Of a stretch of 64,000 nucleotides of DNA, positions 1 to 12,661 are shown piece by piece; position 1 is the stretch's first letter, and every line of letters starts with the position of its first letter. The stretch comes from Anisakis pegreffii (taxonomy: Eukaryota; Nematoda; Chromadorea; Rhabditida; Anisakidae), in assembly GCA_035041965.1 (NCBI GenBank), contig JAPYMA010002035.1, positions 50,683 through 114,682 on the forward strand. Reading direction: 5' to 3'. The notes beneath the pieces were generated by a model. It did not search any database, was not told where the DNA came from, and worked only from the letters and a program-made list of their open reading frames with translations. The position numbers and the translations under genes are program-made.

Positions 1-304
1 GTTATTTGGAAGCATCAGGCACACATTTCTCTTCGTCTTGGAAAGTTGTTGGCCAATGGTACGAAACGAGGTCATTTCATGCTCTTGTAGTGCACAACGA
101 TTCAATATTTCGCCGTGCTTGTGCGTGCGGCATTCTGTTTCTGCTTTGAGTGATTGAACAATTCTGCTGATTCTGCTATCAGGCTTGCGTGGTTTTCCTC
201 ATTTGGAGAGAGGAGAACTCAGAACTAACATTCGATTCGGATGTTGTATGTTAAACGACCACCTCACTTTCGTTCTCAAAATTTTGTTCTTATTACCTCG
301 AGCA

Positions 305-1270
305 GCAACGGGAAGAGATGAGTGACGGGAATTGTGCTACTTAAGGAAACAGAACATTGATCAATCAGTTATCAAAATTAGGTCTTTAATGCAAACAACA
401 CAAAAGCGTTTACAACAAATATTCGTGGGCATTAAACTTTCAAAGATTCTGAGCAATGGTTCAATGGAGCGATATTTTTCAATCATTTAGTAACGTTTGC
501 GACATGAAACCGACACCTTTGGAAAGGGACACATTTTTGCATGTGACTTCATTTTGATTGCAATGAAATGAGAATTTGTATCGAGGAAAACTTCATGTTT
601 ATAGGAACTCTATAAAATACCGAATGTCAATGAAGCAGATCCAATGACTCCGGAGCGAGTGGCTGCAGCACGTTACTTCATCAAAACAATATTTTATACG
701 GACGTAATACAAAATGCTTGGCTGTTTCTAGGAAAAGCGGGTGGGTCAATAGTTGAGTCCTTGCTCGATAGGGGATTGGTGAGAATTCACAGAAATAGTA
801 AATCACATGAAGTTCTGTTTTCTACTCAATACGATCACTAGTCACTTTAATCAATCCTTACTTTTAATTGCTTTATTGATAACTGAAATTGGTTTAACGT
901 CCTGTTGTATGCGTTTATTCGTTTTGAAAACTGCTTGCAAGGCGTCAAAACTATAGGAGAATCGGTGAATTTAGGCCAGATGTTTGCGTCTCTGGCATAT
1001 CATAGCGAAATGTTCACGTTCACTCACGTGTTCAAAGAAATATCCAAGAGCCGAGAATTTTACGCTTCACCTCTCATCATATTCAGGATTGGTTTCGCTT
1101 GATTTGGTAACTTTTCAAGATCAGCTTTATGACCTTTGGTTTGGCGAGTATGCTCGACAAAAGGAAGTGGGCAGTTCAGGTGAGTCGCATGCATATTCTC
1201 GTACCCATCAGGTTCTTCTCACTATCTTCCCTTGACTGAATCCTGACCGACAGAATCAACTGGTAGCTTC
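305..1270 (+). repeat. Segmental duplication, copy A
   Basis: About 965 bp nearly identical to 10337-11303, starting at the shared GCAACGGGAAGAG and running through two EndoU exons (605-740, 1087-1179) into the following intron. Homology resumes at about 1843-2215, matching 11304-11399, 12359-12495 and 12672-12765 on the other side of later insertions. The left edge is sharp and does not coincide with a splice site. Confidence 0.85.
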
Positions 1271-3280
1271 TACAGTGATTATAAAGATAATAACAATTGC
1301 AATTATAATATTACAGTAATCAATCAATTAACCAAATTAATCAATCAAGTGATCCTTATATCATCCTTATCATCCTTAATAATAATAGAAATAATAATAG
1401 TGATAATAATAATAATAATAATAACGGCAATCACTGAGATAAACAAGTTAATTAATAATCAGTCATATGGTTCATATCTTTGTGCGATCACAATCATAAT
1501 AATAGGAATAATCAGACAACTGATCCATGCGTACTCTGAACAGAATGTGATATAATTCTCATCGATGAGCGATTCAACACTGTCAACGCTAACCCGTTTT
1601 GCCTATGTTTTCTTATATTTACCCAACTGTTTCTTTTTGGGTTTATGTAACTCTTCTTAGCTTACAATGATACGTCATGAATATATTTAGATATTTATTT
1701 ATTAGCTTATATTTTGGTTTATGCTAATGAGCTAGGCACTCTCATACAATTTAGCTATGCACCTTCTATTTATTCTTCAAATCTCATGACTCATCTTATC
1801 CGATTCCTTATTTTCACTCATTCTCTCTTTATCGCCTGGTCGGAACATTGTCTGTTGGACAAAATTGAAATACATTCTTATTCGTTTTATTGCATTCAGT
1901 AAAACCTATGAAACTGAATGACAATTAGGAGAAAGATACGTAATATTAGTCGCATGGGAGCCATCTACATTAGTTCTGACATTAGATAATTTTCTGATGC
2001 ACTTTCAAATGGGATGCACGCACTGAATGGTTGTAGGTTAATTCTTCAATGTAATCTGAAGTCGTTTGTAGTAAATGTTGGAGGTAATATCAGCTAGTGA
2101 CAGTGAACCGTTCTGTATTCAACCATTCAAAATAACTTATAAACGACAACGAGAATGTCCATATTTAAAGGATTCGAAAATGTTTTTGTGGGTGAAATAA
2201 GTGGAAAGAAGGTTCTCGGGCTCAACAACTGGTATCGATTTTATCAGTTGGAAAAGCAAGGCTCTGTTAATTACCATGGATGGTTCGAACGCATCAAGGT
2301 TTGGTTCATATGCTGTTCTCTGTGCAAGCATACGACTGATAGTGTAGTCGTTGGAGAATGGTGTCCTTTTATTACGATAATCAGAAACACGTCTTTGATC
2401 TGATTAACACATACAACTTTCACAGGGCATATGATGATCGTTTAATGTGTTCCAGTAGTATCTTACATTCGTTTATCTTCTTCCCTTAGCAGCAAAAGCG
2501 TTTTGGTAAGAGTGGTTTGGTGTTACTGCGATGGAATTATTGTACCATACGATCAAATCAAATTTTACAAAGAGCATGAAGTAGTCGTGTGGTTATTGAG
2601 CTAAATTATCTGAGGGAGGCATGGACACACTGAGAAAATTAATCTCAATTGTGTACTGCTATATATATGATGAGTCAGATAATATTCAGGACTTCGAACT
2701 TTCATTGCAATTTTCTTGGGATAAATTTAAAGCATGGAAAGATGAATTCTTCCTCGGCACCTCTCCTGAATTCGACATAGCCGTGTTCACAGTTTGTGCG
2801 CTGAGCAAAGTCCAGGTATACGTTTGGATGTACCTTCGATTGTTTTGTTTGACGCTATTCAACCAACGCTATTTCGACTAACATTCAACCAAATGCTATT
2901 AATATAAGCCGAAAATTTGGAACACTATCCTCTCTGCATTCCGAAATGAAAAGCAACAAAATCATGTCACTGTATTATGGATGATATTGAATGATAGTTC
3001 AATTTGAGACAGTAGTTTCCGAGCAGTCAAGCATTTGGTGATCTATTTTCAAGTTTGTAAACATGCAAGTGTGTGACTTGCTGCATGCGATACATCTCCA
3101 TTTATATGCAAGCATTTTCCTGCTTTTTTCCATCGATAGTTTCTGCCTCATATTGAATGATAAGGTATATACTGTGATCATGGTTGTTCATTTCAGTATT
3201 GTATTCTACCCTACGGAAAATTCGATGTTTTGACTGAAGTTGAAACGTTCGCACCATCGGGAGAATCTTTAAGGGTATAA
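605..3280 (+). CDS. EndoU-family protein with both catalytic His replaced by Asn (5' part not seen)
   Basis: Homologue of poly(U)-specific endoribonuclease (EndoU/XendoU). Exons read at 605-740, 1087-1179, 2171-2298, 2690-2815 and 3197-3280; all junctions are in phase and the last exon ends at TAA. Family marks in order are [54 protein letters not shown] and [15 protein letters not shown]. In active EndoU the FEHVF and HNW/HSW histidines and a lysine before GTSPEF form the catalytic triad. Here both histidines are asparagine (FEN, LNN) while the lysine region remains. The third exon has the same length and phase as its counterpart in the intact copy at 3.6-5.8 kb. N-terminal exons (signal peptide and first domain segment) were not found and may lie upstream of the window. 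With the frame intact but the triad lost, a non-catalytic pseudoenzyme is the best reading; an early pseudogene is possible. Confidence 0.72.
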
Positions 3281-3458
3281 GTTCGCAAATATTAATTGAG
3301 CTATTAGTGAACATAATTTTCAGCTTCGCTGTTGACTTCAGCAGCAAACCTTTTTGCATTCTGGACCCTCGAATAGGGCTTTTGTGAGTGAAAGCTAAAC
3401 CAGTATCTGCTGCGAAGAACCTGCGGAAATTTATGACCATGTAATTTCTGTTTCCATC

Positions 3459-3464
3459 AATAAA
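3459..3464 (+). terminator. Candidate poly(A) signal for the EndoU pseudoenzyme copy
   Basis: AATAAA about 180 nt after the TAA of the upstream EndoU copy. It is the first canonical hexamer after the stop. Confidence 0.35.
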
Positions 3465-3609
3465 TATATGTATCTATTTCCGTTGATGTTTACAGAAATG
3501 CTGCCAATATTTTAATTTTCTTATGACTGTTTGCAAATGAGACCTTCTTTTGCGGCTTTAAGAATATCGATGTGATGTTTTGCAAAGATACTTTTCACAA
3601 AATTGAAGT

Positions 3610-5847
3610 ATGTGCGATGACAGTGATTTACAGATAAAATCAGTAGAATTACATAAGTACAAAGCTCACATCGGACTAACCACGCACTCACAAAATGGAA
3701 CAACAGAGCGGACTAGAACCACAAAACCACACTTAAGTAATTTGCGGTTGCAAAAACTTGTCAATGATATGCGTGCAGCGGATGTTGACAAACCGATTGA
3801 CTATGAACTGAATTGGGGAAACCCGGCCATCGGCAGATTGGATACTTCTCATCATCCGTGAGCCCGTCACAATACATTTCATTCGATATTTTTATGACTT
3901 CTCCATTAACTCACTCAACATTTCATGGCCGCATTTCTGTCTCTTCGGGGCTGTCAAGTGACCCTCACACACAGATGCTGTTTTAAACAAACTTTCCGAA
4001 ATTTATTTTTGTCCAAATGAATGCAAAGACATTCTCATTATAGTAGATTAAAAATTCAGATTGTTCACTTACGTAAATGAAACGGTATTTGAGCGTCCTA
4101 TCTATAAAGCTCTCATTGATATGTATGCAGAAGATGTATTCATTCCACAGGTTATTCTCTTTTTGATCTGTTTTCTCAAACGCGTTTTGCAAACCTGTAT
4201 TTTCCAGGATATTTCTTCGATAGATATTCTTAGTGTCTATAGTATTCAGGTATGCGAAGCAGAAACACCAATAAGCAAGGATCCAAGACGAGAACTAGTT
4301 CTAAAGAACGTATTCTACAACTTCACCAGCACAAAAGTATTTCAACTGGCATTCGAATATTTACAAGAAATCAGTGAGTTAAAAAAATGCATGAGAGCCT
4401 GTACCAGATACCTCAGAGTTCATTTAGTAAAGCACTTTCTTTTCTGAATATTTTTCGAGCAGTTTTGCTTTTTTTAATTATCATCACTGAACTTTGATCA
4501 GATATCATGTGTGGGATTCTTCTGAGCCTCTTGAATAAATGATATCCAAGGTTCATAAAGCTAGTCAGCCAGCGATCAGTTTGCATTGCTGAGAAATAGA
4601 AAGCATTACAAGAAGTTCCAGACTATGCGACAGACCTGACGACGTTCCTTCAGAAACTGTGGACATATTGGTTTGGTACATATTCCCGCTGCAAAGGACC
4701 ACTAGGCAGTTCAGGTGTGAATCTCATTTGCAGTAATATTCTCGTTTGCTTACCAGCTGGTTTTTTCGATTTCTGCCGTTGCCAATTGCGGATAAGGTGT
4801 AAAGTTGGAAAGCGATCTGGCTTACATTGATTAATACATAGTAATCCCTCACGCAGTTGCAGGATTTGAACACGTTTTCAGTGGTGAATGGAGGTTTGGG
4901 ACAGTTGACGGGCTTCACTCATGGGTGAAGTTTTATTTGCTTGAAAGAAGAGGAGCAATCAATTATCATGGTTATCATAGTCATGATGAGGTTTACATTT
5001 TTGCTGTTATTTTGGTGCGCATAATACGGGTACCGTATTGTTACAAAGTTATTTTCACCTAGAGGCTATCCTACGAACGAATCTCTGTTTATAAGGAAGG
5101 AAAAATGATAAAAGCATTGCAATCTGACTGCCAGAGCAGTGCTTTCTGCTGCAAGTGATCGTTTACAATTGCTGCTTTCGCTGTTGTTTCGATGCATAAT
5201 TGCAATGAACAACATTTCTTTGTTGAAGAGGGAGGGATTAGCTCAGCTTCGGATGCTCTCATCTAGGCTCGAATTCAGTAGCGATTTGGTTAGCTGCACG
5301 CGTTTCTTTCATTGCCATTTTTAGTGGCCTCAACCGATCGCAGTTTCCTACTTTCGCGTGTGATGGCAACATTCTTTCAGAATCTTGCTGGCACAACACA
5401 GTACACATGGGGGAATCATGGTAAATGGGTTGGTGGATTCAATGTCGGTACTTCACCAGGTTAATTCATCGAAATTCGTTTAATTTCATGCCATATTCAT
5501 TCGATGTCGTATCAATCACTCGACGTGCATTAAAATTCGTTGCAAGTGGTCGCTGGTCTGCAAAATAATGCAATCGTAAAAATCACATCTATAGTTGCGT
5601 AAAGTTACAGACAGAACAATGAAAAACGAATTGGCATACATTTTCGAATTCTCGGATTGGCAAATTTGCACTGATCAATGTTTTTGCAGCATTCGACTTC
5701 TCATTATTATCAGTTTGTGCACTCGTAAGGAGTGGGCACGGTTGTCGATTCACGATTGACGGTTTTCCAATGGCTGTTATGTCGCAACTTCGGAAATGTG
5801 GTAACCAGAATGATACATGCATAGAAGCTGTTTATCCGGTGATCTAA
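3610..5847 (+). CDS. EndoU-family endoribonuclease, complete catalytic triad
   Basis: Seven exons, all in phase: 3610-3857, 4060-4150, 4250-4373, 4604-4714, 4863-4990, 5381-5459, 5690-5847 (312 residues from the ATG at 3610). Segments in order: LQKLVNDMRAADVDKP (N-terminal EndoU segment), PIYKALIDMY, STKVFQLAFEYLQE, KLWTYWFGTYSR, FEHVFSGE with His195, GLHSWVKFY with His210, GNHGKWVGGF with Lys249, GTSPAFDFSLLSVC, and a C-terminal AVYPVI. His/His/Lys is the triad of metal-assisted uridylate-specific cleavage in this family. EndoU proteins are usually secreted or in the ER; no signal peptide lies in the first exon, so an upstream exon is probable. The acceptor at 3630 may be the true exon start in place of the ATG. 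It lies directly downstream of the Asn/Asn copy in the same orientation. Confidence 0.85.
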
Positions 5848-8800
5848 ATCCATTTCGATCATTGATTTATATCGGTCTTGTTCAATGTAGTGCAGTGTCA
5901 TAGCTACGTTTGTGTGATATTTGTATTATGGAGTAAATAAACATTTCGGAGTTGATCACAGCATCAAATGATGCCATGTCGAGCACAGCGTTTTGAATTC
6001 TGAATGTTGCTCTTTAAATGCTGCCTTGAGCCATTGCTAATACAAATGCCGTACACAAATCCAGTGAGTAGCAACACCTTGCTGATGCTCTCTTTCGAAT
6101 CGCATTGCAGTTTTACGCAATTTAAATAATTTTCTGTTGGATATGGAGAAGCAAATGATTAGTATGCTGTTTACTACCGTAATATCTCTGAATGGAAGTC
6201 AATTTTCTCACTCATTTATAATAACGTGTAAGTGGACTTCTGCGCACAATTGACAATATGTTTTGATTAGTTTCTGAATAGGTCGATATGATTTGAGGCA
6301 AATTATGAGGATAAATAGATTTCCTTGAAGGGGTTGTTTTGGCTGAGTCGGTAGGCATCATAAAGAGAGCAGTGCAATCGAACAATGTGATAAATATGTT
6401 TTGCGGTTAATCGGCAGCAATTAATGTTCTGTTTCATGTCACCGCAAAAGTTCGCAAAGGTGAATATTCAGCTTCCCGTCCATCAACTCATCTTCTTGAA
6501 AGTATTTCAACATTTACGAAAGCCATTTCAAGGTACATTTTATGCGACAGCATCCAATTAGTTGCAAAGTGGGTGAGTGATACCGTCGTGAAATGTGGTT
6601 GATTTATACGGCATTTCAGCCAATTTCTGAACAATAGTCCGAATTTCAGATCCCCATCAACGCTGAATTGTTCTGTTTCGTGTCGGATTTGTAGTTGCAT
6701 AGGGATTGCGAATTTAGTCTAAATTGATGTTTGGTTGAATTTTTATCTTCAATATCGATGACTGCCTTCGTTTTTGGTTTGACAATTCAACGTTTATGTT
6801 TTCTGCGTGCATGCTTATCAAAGTGTGCACGCTTTTTTTGGTACGTAAATATGTTCATATTGCGTATTTCAGTTGATCGCGTGGTTATTACATCGAAAAA
6901 AAAAGAGATTTTTGACTGGCAATAATATTAATTTCTAATTTTATCATGTTTGCATCACGATTATTGATCGGTACGTGGTTATGACGGTACTCTTTATCAA
7001 AAGGCAGAAATAAAATTTTTTGATTTAATTAAGGAGTACTGTTCTACTGGTTCCACTAAAATATATGCTGTCACTCTAACTTCATAATCTAGCACAAGTT
7101 AGCGGCAAACAACACGATTCATTAAAAATAAAGTGTCGTTTTCACCCTAAACTTCACAGGGAGTTTGAATCGTCATTTGCTGCAAATAACTTGATTTCGT
7201 GTTCCTCCAATGAACACTGATATTACTATTGTATTGCTCCTCACCTATTGACCATTTTCCTCAATTCGAAATTTTATTTTAACATTTTTTCACCAGAAAG
7301 GAACCTTAAAACACACTGGGAAAAAAATGAAGGAAACTTCTATGTGATGCTTGTTTGAATCAGTATTCATTAATGACAAGTAACTGCTATCGACAATGTG
7401 TCAATAGAAATTGATCTGTGGGTGATATTTGATGCGATAATCAACAGATCATTGTTGTATCATGGTGAGGTAATCTCTAGAAGCAATGAGCAAATGAGCA
7501 GATATCCCTCTCCAGCCAGTGACTATCCTCAGTACAGCTATTTTCAGCCTAATGCCGAATTCTTTGCACGGACAACAGTTCTTCATTAAACAAGGTTAAG
7601 GATGAAGGCTAAATTGGCGTAAAGGTTGCTCTTCCATGTGCTAATCTTTGCCAACGATATATTGGAATATGCATTCAACATCATCTTCCGACTCACATTG
7701 CCCGTTCACAGTTCAAGCAATGACTTCAACAGCTTCACGAATGCAGAGTCCAATTCAATGCGAATTGGCTGAAGTAAGCGTACAAATGGGTTGATGTTAT
7801 AAAGTATGCGTCTGATAATAAGATATGATTTGATCCAGTTGTAGCGTTCAACTATCGTAATTTCACGAGACTTGATGAATAGTTTTGAGGAAATATTTGA
7901 TGTTTCTCCGTACATAATGAGAACCGTTGCGGTCACAACAGCAGAATTATATTATTCCTAATGACAGCAAATTTCAGCGCAACAAAATATGCGATCGGAT
8001 TTTTTTCTCGATCGTTTCACATTTACAACATGAGCACGTTAGTTTATCAAATATCACACTTCACATTTATCAGAGGAAAGATTGAGTTCGATAGAGAAAA
8101 ATATTTATGGTGATTTAATAACTTTTATGGTTATTTTATCATCGTCCAACACGTAAGAAACTTTTCCTAGGTTATGCGGTATTCTATGTTACTGATTTTA
8201 TGATTTTATGGTTTCTGGTATTCGTGAATTATTGTATTGCTTGATTTGTTGCTAAAGGTTCCATTTGAGGGAATCGTTGGAGGGAAGCGAACAAGAAGTC
8301 GATGTTGAGCCATGCAATCGAAGTGATTCACTGGTCAAGCAAAAACGACAAGTTCCTCGTGGCAGGCATAAATAAGGCAACCTCCTCTGAAGCACCTTTA
8401 TTTCTTTACTGTGTAGGAAAATAAACCCTTGCCTGAACCCTTGCCAGCGAAAGCAAAAAATGAAAAAGTTGTCTGTGCCGTGTCTGATGCCCTGAAACAA
8501 CTAATGGTATCGCAGAATTAATTATTTACATTAATTAATTATTTACGGTCTATTTAGTGCCAACAAACAAAGTTATTTTCTTAGTGTAGAAGGTGTTTCA
8601 AGCGGACAAAATTTAAGACATCATTGTACATCAATGTTGGTAAACCATTTGTTGATACAGCTCAAATATGTATTCGGTAATAAGGTGTTCAATAGGTCGC
8701 ATATCAATCATGTGAACCGTACAGAATAATCGCACTCGTAAAACAACACATTTTTTACGCCATATTTTTGATAGGTGGGTGTCATGCACAAACGCAGTGA

Positions 8801-9826
8801 GATACGTACTGATAATGAAGATTGCTAATCAATTCATTAAGATTCAGTCTTCGGTCCTTCTTCTCAATGCGACTATTGCAGATCACATTACTTGCTATCG
8901 CTATCCGAGGTAGGATAATTTAAAGTCCACTTCCAAACTGCTTCGCTGATGTTGTTCTATTTGGTGTTCCACACGCAGGTGAATCAAGAATATATTTTTG
9001 AATAGACGCATTTTGTTATATTCATCTGTGAAAGAGTGAGAATATCATGAATGTACAGTGGCAAATTTACGTGCGACGGTTCTGAAATTGAGTCACTTTT
9101 TTGGTATTGTTGCTCCACTCATTTGAGAGTAACGAATGGAAGTAAATCAAAAATTCGTAGTCATCCAAATGTTGTTACCCAAAGGTATGATGCAGCTGAC
9201 GAGTTGTCTATATAGGTGGGCATAAATTTTTTGAAGCTATAAAAGAACTCTCCGCAAGGGCAGTTGAGTACGATCCCACATTATTACTAGGTAACTTTGT
9301 CTACAGAATGTTCTAGCCAAAATGGAAACTCAGAATTTTATGCGAATTGTCAACGTAATTCAACTGTATTTCATTTCCTATTAATGGTGCCTCCAGTTTC
9401 CGAAAGTGTTATGCAGTTTACACCTGGAAGGGAAGATGGTTATGAGTGAATTATAAATTGATAACGAGAGCGAGGAGGTTTCGAAGAGGACAAAGAGTGT
9501 CATCAATGTAATCAACTCTGAATCAATCGTCATAGAGTAAAAATTGATCGAAAAAAGCAGAGCTTTCCTCTCAGTGATGTACTGTAATAGCTCCCGATCT
9601 TGAAGTTTCATTCTAGTGGTGGCAATTTTGCACGGATATTTCTGGATGGTTGCGAGATCCTTGATGGTTGGATGCCTAAAGGCTTTTTGCAGACCATCTA
9701 TCTTTCAAGAGTCGGTCATCTATATCTGAGCATCACAGTTTTTGCGATCCTTTGATTAACCCATGTTTTATTTCAATCTCAAGCAATGCCATTGACAATA
9801 TCGAGATTTCTTTTCCAATTTTGCAG
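5848..9826. other. 4-kb interval without a recognised gene
   Basis: No family recognised. Two plus-strand stretches look somewhat protein-like. At 8259-8375 an open frame ending in TAA contains EGSEQEVDVEP and KQKRQVPRGRHK. At about 9213-9310 an open frame contains KELSARAVEYDPTLLLGNF and ends in a stop. On minus, 7706-7936 is open and could encode a helical segment (WIKSYLIIRRILYNINPF). None has enough splice support or similarity to be called a gene. Confidence 0.3.
5936..5941 (+). terminator. Poly(A) signal for the intact EndoU gene
   Basis: AATAAA 89 nt after the TAA at 5845-5847. Confidence 0.45.
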
Positions 9827-10336
9827 TGAGTTCAGCAAACCAAGACAGCGTTGAAGATGTGAGTGAGGTGCTCTCAAAGTTGGTAAAACTAGACAAGAAT
9901 GCCTGCAAATCAGGGGAAGTGAGAGTAGACTATCAGAATATGGCCAGTCATAATGATTTCACTCATGATAATGCACAGCAGCCGTGAGTCAATTTTCAAT
10001 GTTGCTCTCTAACAATATTTTCAACTTACAGTAACCCATGACGGTTCGGCATATGGCTTATTTAGGTGAGGTCGAACTGAAGAATGCAAAAACCTGAAAA
10101 TTAGTCTGTTTAGTGGTGCTGCTAATTGCAAGCAATAAACACTTACAAACAGTAACTATAAGGAATCAAACCTATACATCGTTGACCACCAATTCACTGA
10201 ATCCATTGCAGATTATTTTCATCCGTTACCGACCGCATCAATCAGAAACTTTCATTTGTTGCACTTCGCAAACTGCAGGTACGTTTGTATCAACCCCAGC
10301 CATAGAAGTATTTTTCATACTAATTTTCTATATGCT

Positions 10337-11303
10337 GCAACGGGAAGAGATGAGTGACGGGAATTGTGCTACTCAAGGAAACAGAACATTGATCAATTAG
10401 CTATCAAAATTTGGTCTTCAATACAAGACAATACAAAAGCATTCACAACATATATTCACGGGCATTAAAATGTCAAAGATTATGAGCAATGATAGGCACT
10501 CAGATATTTTTCAGCCATTCGGTAACGTTTGCGACATGAAACCGACACCTTTGGAAAGTGACACATTTTTGCATGTGACTTCATTTTGATTGCCATGAAA
10601 CAGAGAATTTGTATCCAAGTAAACTTCATGTTTTTAGGAACTCTATAAAATACCGAATGTCAATGAAGCAGATCCAATGACTCCGGAGCGAGTGGCTGCA
10701 GCACGTTACTTCATCAAAACAATATTTTATACGGACATAATACAAAACGTTTGGCTGTTTCTAGGAAAAGCGGGTGGGTCAATAGTTGAGTATTTGCTCG
10801 ATAGGGGATTGGTGAAAATTCACAGAAATAGTAAACCATTCGAAGTTCTGTTTTCTGCTCAATCCGATCACTAGTCACATTAATCCATCCTTAGTTCTAA
10901 TTGTTTTATTGATAACTGAAATTGGTTTAACGTTCTGTTGTATGCGTTTAATCGTTTTGAAAACTGCTTGCAAGGCGTCAAAACTATAGGAGATTCGGTG
11001 AATTTAGGCCAGATGTTTGCGTCTCTGGCATGTCATAGCGAAATGTTCACGTTCACTCACGTGTTCAAAGAAATATCCAAGAGCCGAGAATTTTACGCTT
11101 CACCTCTCCTCATATTCAGGATTGGTTTCGCTTGATTTGGTAACTTTTCAAGATCAGCTTTATGACCTTTGGTTTGGCGAGTATGCTCGACAAAAGGAAG
11201 TGGGCAGTTCAGGTGAGTCGCATGCATATTCTCGTACCCATCAGGTTCTTCCCACTATCTTCTCCTGACTGAATCCTGACCGATTAAATCAACTGGTGGT
11301 TTC
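10337..11303 (+). repeat. Segmental duplication, copy B
   Basis: Partner of 305-1270. Differences are scattered single bases; splice sites of both included exons are kept. Similarity in introns as well as exons shows a DNA-level duplication, not retrotransposition. Confidence 0.85.
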
Positions 11304-11407
11304 CATATTGTCTGTCGGACAAATTTGGAATACATGCTTATTCATTTTATTGCATTCATCTATAAATGTGAATGACAATTAGTAGAAAGGTATGTAATGC
11401 TGATTCG

Positions 11408-12350
11408 CAGAGATGGGTAACACCGATAGTTTCCGCAGTTGCCTTGGATAGCGCTTAAGTGATCTACTTTTTTGTGAACGTTGCCGCTTCAGCGAAATGC
11501 ACTTGCTATCTGTTCGTCCGCAAGTGAATGAACAGTTTTTCCATCAATCGAGGTATGTAAATACATAGTTCTGCTGTAACACTGCACTAAGTCCCAACCT
11601 GACCGTACTTATCCGAATGGGTAGAAATAGAGCATTCAATAACACCTCCACTGTTTGATGTAATTCCACCCATAGCATTTCGTCTGAGCTTGCTAACGAT
11701 AAGCCATTTGGAAACGAACGTAAATTAATCAGACGGTTGATTTTAGAATCTTATTTATGAATGGGTATGTTGATCGTTGGTGATCGTCTCAAGGGACTGA
11801 GTTAGGCGGTACGATAAGATCCAAACGATCCAGAATTTCAGACGAAATGCTTAACGTGTTGATGCTTAAAAAGGAGTGAGAAAGTGTAGTGTGAGCTGCT
11901 GCCAATTGACTGCTTTTCATGTTTGAACTTTGGTGTCGTCGTTTAGTTATTTTCTCATTGTTGGAGCTTGTTTTATTATTGATTGGCGCTTATTGCTGGA
12001 ATGATTATCTGTTGTTGGATGATGCAATAAAACTTTTTAGCCGTTTAATGGCGTAATAAGATTTTTTCGCATGCAAATAAGTGGTGCAATTTCAAATTTT
12101 GACACAGGATTGCGAAGTAGCAATAGCGATAGCGAACCTGATTTTGCCTATGAATTATTCACGAAATACCTTACGAACCAATTTTCCTACGACGAACTAA
12201 CTAATTGTTAATCAGCAGTTCAACGATAGCCTCTCGCTACTATTTTGGCGATAATAGCGATAATACGTTTTTTCGGCGGCCCAAACATTTTTTATCCCGG
12301 CGGATGAACGATAGCGAACCTACTGTCCTTCAGTAGCGCGCCCATCTCTG
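11408..12350. mobile_element. Non-autonomous hAT-type DNA transposon
   Basis: Ends are CAGAGATGGG at 11408-11417 and its exact reverse complement CCCATCTCTG at 12341-12350. The 8-bp target duplication CTGATTCG is at 11400-11407 and 12351-12358. CAGAGATGGG termini with an 8-bp duplication are the signature of hAT elements. The 943 bp contain no transposase reading frame. A subterminal motif, GATAGCGAACCT, recurs near the right end (about 12127 and 12310), as expected of transposase-binding repeats. The uninterrupted site is visible in the duplicated copy near 1950. Confidence 0.9.
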
Positions 12351-12521
12351 CTGATTCGCATGGAAGCCAACCACACATAAATGATCAATGACGCACTTTT
12401 GAATGGAATGTATGCACTGGATAGGTACAGGTCAATTCTCTAATATAACATCAAGTGGCTTCTAATAAATCTGCGAGCGAATGTCAATCAATGACAGCAA
12501 ACCCCGTAACATTGTCAGCAT

Positions 12522-12661
12522 GTTGCGGGATCGGGAATTTCGGAGACCTCATCCTCGACTCTTCGTCCCCGCCTTTTTTGAACCGACTACATTTTCGGAG
12601 TGTCGACTGGAAATTTTCCACTACGGCTTTCTCCATCCACGACTTTTTTTGTCACCGCAAC
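12522..12661. mobile_element. GC-rich ~140-bp MITE-like repeat, copy 1
   Basis: Interrupts the duplicated EndoU region relative to the empty site at about 2095-2105. The ends are imperfect inverted repeats (GTTGCGGG... and ...GTCACCGCAAC). The interior matches 62260-62394: GATCGGG(A/C)AATTTCGG(A/G)GAC, a run of Ts before GA(A/G)CCGAC(T/C)ACATTTTCGG, then CGACTG. No coding capacity. Its GC content is far above the surroundings. Confidence 0.65.

Noticed and set aside
984..1235. Full-length 83-codon ORFs at 984 and 11017 starting MRLWH
   Set aside because: Only the part after the acceptor (from [10 protein letters not shown]) is the EndoU exon; the upstream part is intron read in frame.
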